From Eleusine coracana subsp. coracana (Eukaryota > Streptophyta > Magnoliopsida > Poales > Poaceae): a stretch of 64,000 nucleotides of DNA. The translations under genes were made by a program, and so were the position numbers. The notes under the pieces are model-generated. The model was not told the DNA's origin and did no database searches. It saw only the letters and a list, made by a program, of their open reading frames with translations. The stretch is from positions 14,786,501 to 14,850,500 of the forward strand of contig CM064417.1 of NCBI GenBank assembly GCA_032690845.1. Reading direction: 5' to 3'. Below are positions 59,570-64,000 of the stretch, piece by piece (the stretch's first letter is position 1; each line of letters starts with the position of its first letter).

Positions 59570-62500
59570 TCAGAAGTTTCTTGTTGGAAGTTGTCTGCCT
59601 GAAAAGAATGAACTGATAATCACAAGTGCCTCTGCTGGCTTGTCTTGAGGCACATCATGGCCTGCTCCTCTAACGGTGGCCATTGTCAGGCCTTCATACT
59701 CCACGAACCTTCCAGCAACCTACATTATATTTAGTTTACGTCATAAACATATTGAATCAACATTGCAAAAGACAAATATGGGAACTTAGTGCTTGTAATA
59801 AGGTGCCCAACCTGATCTTTCAGGTACCATGGTTGCCACTGTGACTTGATAGGAAGGCCAAGTGCTTCGGTCCAATAGCGGGATCCAATAACCGGAACCC
59901 TACCATCTACGTCTCCACTGTAAAAATGAAAAATAAAACGTAAAACTAGGACATTGGATTCTGAATGCAACAATAGGAGCTAGGAATTCAGAAAGCCAAG
60001 TGACGAAATTAAAGGGCAGATTGAGATGTGAAAGGAGAAACCACATTTATATAAAACATGATTTTTTTAGATTGACTAATTAAAATTCAGCTTAGATAGT
60101 TCTACTCTTTATGATTTCTATTGCATATGTTGTTCTTTTTCTCTGATTTCAAAAGGGAAGGAGCCAAACCTGTATATCCAAACTCTTAGCCCAGCCTTGA
60201 TAAGTTTATCATAAATATGGCGAACAGAAAAGATGCCCATATCATAGTTATTGAAAATCGAGTAACTGCAATGAAATGTACACGGATAAGCTATCATGCC
60301 TGGAATCCAAATAGTAGTAAGGAAGAGTGCCCAAATGCCACCTGCAAATAGTCCATCTTCTGTCCTTGATCCATCCACTGACATTGGCATGAAGCAATTT
60401 CTGGACATCTATCCTGTTGAAGTAATCTTCAATGTGGGTTGAGTAGCACGGATCGTATCCTGAGGACATCCTCAACCTTTTGAACTTCTTCTGAAAAACG
60501 TACATTCTGTTATTACCTTCAGTCGCTTCCTTCATTTCATCTTATTATCGTACAGCATATTATATACTAATTAAGGATCCAAAGTTATTGGACACTGGAC
60601 TCACCTTGGCATTCGTTTCTACCGAGCTGGCAGAGCTAAGCGAAAGTGCAGATTCATCAGTAGGAGCATTGCACTTAGGTGCGTAGACATTGAAGATATC
60701 AATCTTATCATACTGCGTGTATACAAGGTCCATTGCATCGGCGCATTCGTTGGTAAAGTAGGGAAGCCTGAAGTCGCAAACATTTTTTACATTCTCGTAA
60801 ATTTGATCTGAGATCACCGAGTGGCTCCAAGCGAACTCAACTAGAGCCTTTTCGTCATAGTACTCATCAGTTATTCCATTGCCAACCTATGAAAGTTAGT
60901 TTAGTTTTAGCGACTAGATCTTTGAGGGTGTTTTGAGAAAACAAAACGTCCTCTAGTCAGAATGGTGCACAGATTCGGACTATTCGTGCACTCAGTTATA
61001 AAAACAGTGTAAAACAAATAAGAGTACGTCTACAAGGAAAGAAGAAACGAAATACACAACTACTGCTTACTCATTTGCAGCTTCGAAGTGATGAATTTTT
61101 TTTCCATTCAATATAACAATTTTCACAAACAAAACTACTATATGTGATTGGTCCATATGGACTTCATAACGCCAAAGTTATTTTGTATAAATGTCCAGTT
61201 ATTACAAGACTCGTTGAAGGAGACTCAATTAATACAAGTGTGTTACACACCATCATCTAAAAAGCAATCAATAGATATAATAATAGCAAAAAAAAATTGT
61301 ATTTCCTTATCTACATTTCATAAGTTTAAAGTAAATAAGTTTGTAAGTGCTCACGACAAATCCTTTCAAATTGATATGCTGATTTCTTTCAAGATGTTTG
61401 TTGCGCTCGTACACCAGTTCAGCAAGCTGCGGAACATAATGGCCTGTTGCATCGGAACTGGTCAGTAATTAAATCATATGGTTGATTGTTTTTCATGTGC
61501 TTTGACAGACTGGTTATTGCAGCTTGCCTCAAATCGTCACAATACTTACATATTATCATTATTTTAGTTTTCTTAGATCAGCATCTTTTCTACTCTTTGA
61601 CCCTTAATATTGTTGTTTTAGTCTCTCCTTTTTTTTTTGTACTTTTCCCAGAACAAACAAAAAGAAGTATATATTCTGATTCCAGTAAGCCAAACGTGTT
61701 GTTGAATGGAATAAAATCCGTCAACTTGGTTGAGGACCTAACAAAAGGTGGTAGTGGGATCCTTGTATTGCGTGGTCCCGAAGACTGCAGAGAATGGCCT
61801 CTGCATGTATTTAAGATAACCTTTTTGACTACATAATAGTGGACAGTGGAAAGATAGGATGTGTTCCTGTCCCTCATGGTTATAACACCACACTGGCCAT
61901 TAAAGAAAGGTGAAAGGCAATATCCTATTGTTGTGGGTTTATTCAATCTTGCAGTTTTTATGTTGGGAGAAAGGGAGCTGTCTGCTCACTTACCTGCATA
62001 GCTCTCTCCTGAGATGTAGAAGTCATTGCTCTTGTACTGAGGGAATCTGCTGAACCAATTTACTAAGAAGTTGTAGGTGTCCTCGGCTACATAGTTTCGA
62101 AAATACGGTTAGTAAACAGACCAGCTCAAACTTGACTTTCAGTTCAGTGAAAACCAGGTGATGAAGATCAGTACCGACAAAGCGATCATCGAGCTTGTTT
62201 AGGTCAGAGGTAGTATTTGTGTATGAAAAGCCAACTCCAACAGGAGACTCCAGGAACAACACATTGGCCTCTGATAAAACTAAACCAAACATGAGTAATA
62301 TGCAATTTTCTGAAACGACACTGAACGTCGTCTGAAGAAAGAAAAAAACATTTATCAGAAAACAACGAAACGACATGCATGCTGAGATCTGTTACTTTTT
62401 ATAACCTCTTTATGAACACATGAGAGAGAACTGCACGCTACTGAGTCACTTGTTCGGACAATGAAAGACGCAACATAAATCAATGAGTTTCACTAGCTCG

Positions 62501-63101
62501 TGCCAGCATTGCTAAGTTGTGGATGTGCGAGAACAAGAGAAGCTGAAATAACCAGCTGACCTCTGTTCCATGAAAATTTGTTGAACTCGAAACCGGTTCC
62601 ATTGTCATTGACCAAGAGAGGCCCCAGCTCAGAAGCTGCTCCATAGCCCACAGAAGAGCAACCAGGGCCTAGGTGGGAAAGAAAAATTCAGTCATTGATC
62701 ACATGGACCACGGCCATTGTTATGCATGGTAATTGGCAAGTCACCAAGAAGAAAAAGAAACTGTCCACGAAAGCGACCATGAAAGAAGTATTTTTTACAA
62801 AAAAAAAAAAAAGACGAGCTAAGTGATCACAACCTCCATTGAGCCAGAGCAGGAGCGGCTTCTGCGCCGGCGACGCATGGGCCTCAAAGAACCAGTAGAA
62901 GAGCGCCCTCCCATTGCGCTCGTTCACAGTGACGTACCCTGAGAACTGCGACACGGCGGGGCTCCTCGGCTGCCCGGGGAGGAACGCCACCCGGTCGCTT
63001 TCCTGCTCGTCTCGTGCTGCCATCGTCGCCGGTGCCGGCAGCAATGAGAAAGCAACAAAGATGGCGAGGAGCCTCGTCGTTGCTGGTGCAGAAGAGGCCA
63101 T
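59570..63101 (-). CDS. SCPL: Serine carboxypeptidase-like protein, inverted paralog
   Basis: Ten exons (minus): 63101-62834, 62668-62561, 62270-62175, 62086-61994, 61443-61355, 60886-60605, 60490-60342, 60265-60170, 59917-59812, 59719-59570; 478 residues, all GT..AG and in frame. Signal peptide LLAIFVAFSLLPAPATMA, then DRVAFLPGQP, QFSGYVTVNERNGRALFYWFFE and NGGPGCSSVGYGA. Catalytic Ser186 in GESYAG, Asp398 in SGDVDGRVP, His450 in GAGHDVPQDKP: triad intact, but the residues after His differ from the usual xVPLxKP, so substrate preference may differ. Exons 2, 3, 4, 7, 8 and 9 have exactly the lengths of the partner gene. The ATG at 63101 is chosen because it begins the signal peptide; an upstream in-frame ATG at 63176 lies too near the TATA box. 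Confidence 0.95.
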
Positions 63102-63204
63102 GGAACTTCTGCCCTGCTCGGACTGTAACAGAGAGTGCAGAGCTCTGTGCGTGTCCAGTGTGCAAACCACCACCAAGCGATGATGGTTTCTGCATGGCTT
63201 GGAC

Positions 63205-63212
63205 TATTTATA
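63205..63212 (-). promoter_or_regulatory. TATA box of the minus-strand SCPL gene
   Basis: tataaata on the minus strand, 104 bp before the ATG. A GC-balanced leader follows. Confidence 0.65.
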
Positions 63213-63249
63213 GCAAGGTGCACCTTGCTGCTGGTTGTCAATGAGTGCT

Positions 63250-64000
63250 TTCCAAATATGAATGTAAGGAAAAACAGGAATCGGTGTTGAAAAAGGTTTT
63301 TGACTGGTCAGAAGTTCAATTTGGTCCTCCTTGTGGTGTGTGTGACTTGCGAGCATACGCGTGTCGCCTGCTTAGAGCTCATCATGCTGCAGCCTCTCGA
63401 GCTTGGAGGATGATATGTAAAATTTTCAGAACATAGGGTGTTTTATCACAACATTACAAAGGTTATCTTGTTTAAACATAGTTCAATTTTTTGGTATAGA
63501 TGTTTTCTAAGGCGGACTTTTGGTTGCTTTTTTGTCAGCTTGGGTTGTTGCTTTAATGTGAAACACATTTGGCTCTTGACTGACTACCGAGGTAAAAACA
63601 ATATTTATTTAACCATGTTCAGAATGTCAATCTTTGTGTGCTCGGCTGATGTGGCTCTTCTTATGTTTAGAGGAGTTCGGTGATGCAGTGCCAATTAATG
63701 TACAAGAAAATGAATAAAAAAAATGTACAAGAAAAAGCTAGTGCATCTCATTCTTGGGACACGTTGTGACAATTTAGAGGTCAGAATGATGCGTGAAGAC
63801 ATGTTAAGCAAGTGCAAACACTCGAACAGTAGCATGCCCAATTCTTAAGATATATGCCACAACGTCACTAACCTTTTGCTTCTCTTGTTCTCGAGCACCT
63901 GTCAAAGTCCATATGAAAAACCACGAAGAAGCAACATGCATCACAAAAGGTTTAGTTCGATATTCTCATCCCTGTTATGCTTATTCTCATGATTTAGTTC
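63250..64000. other. Upstream flank of the minus-strand SCPL gene
   Basis: No gene or repeat recognised. Short frames on the plus strand (63245-63436 and 63438-63683) have no start context or domain. Confidence 0.45.

Overview
The window looks like a grass (Poaceae) nuclear chromosome segment. Four host genes have canonical GT..AG introns, GC-rich first exons and AT-rich introns. They sit in sequence crowded with plant LTR retrotransposons, a CACTA element and small MITE-like elements. I see no rRNA, tRNA, CRISPR or bacterial-type gene. The species cannot be fixed by eye; the gibberellin 2-oxidase resembles rice OsGA2ox1-type proteins as I remember them.

Layout. 1-2440: 5' part of a Ty3/gypsy element (LTR, primer-binding site, broken gag). 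2441-13114: a Sirevirus-like Ty1/copia element on the minus strand with gag, protease, integrase, RT, RNase H and an extra envelope-position ORF; its 3' LTR is cut off at the gypsy junction. 13115-20560: gene-poor repeats, including a 2.0 kb non-autonomous CACTA element with AAG target duplications, AACCG-rich sequence, a MITE-like element, and a Helitron-like repeat carrying a nested Harbinger-like element. 20715-24888: ECHIDNA/TVP23-type Golgi membrane protein (+). 24889-30370: intergenic. 30594-34236: plastid/mitochondrial-type alkaline/neutral invertase (+). 35633-38928: gibberellin 2-oxidase (-), convergent with the invertase. 38929-43952: intergenic repeats, including a second Helitron-like copy. 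43953-51875: a short-LTR copia element (+) interrupted by a truncated second Sirevirus-like element (45331 to about 49375). 53172-59089 (+) and 59570-63101 (-): a tail-to-tail pair of ten-exon serine carboxypeptidase-like genes.

All four loci of host origin (five genes counting both carboxypeptidases) keep open frames through their predicted splices and retain their key residues. ECHIDNA acts at the trans-Golgi network; the invertase splits sucrose; GA2ox inactivates gibberellin; the SCPL proteins are secretory or vacuolar hydrolases or acyltransferases. Nothing suggests they form one pathway; this is ordinary plant gene spacing. No clearly new biological system was found. The most unusual material is in the two Sirevirus-like elements: two different families of paired palindromic motifs in their LTRs and a shared envelope-position protein of unknown function. 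All exon models were made by eye from splice consensus, reading frame and family knowledge.
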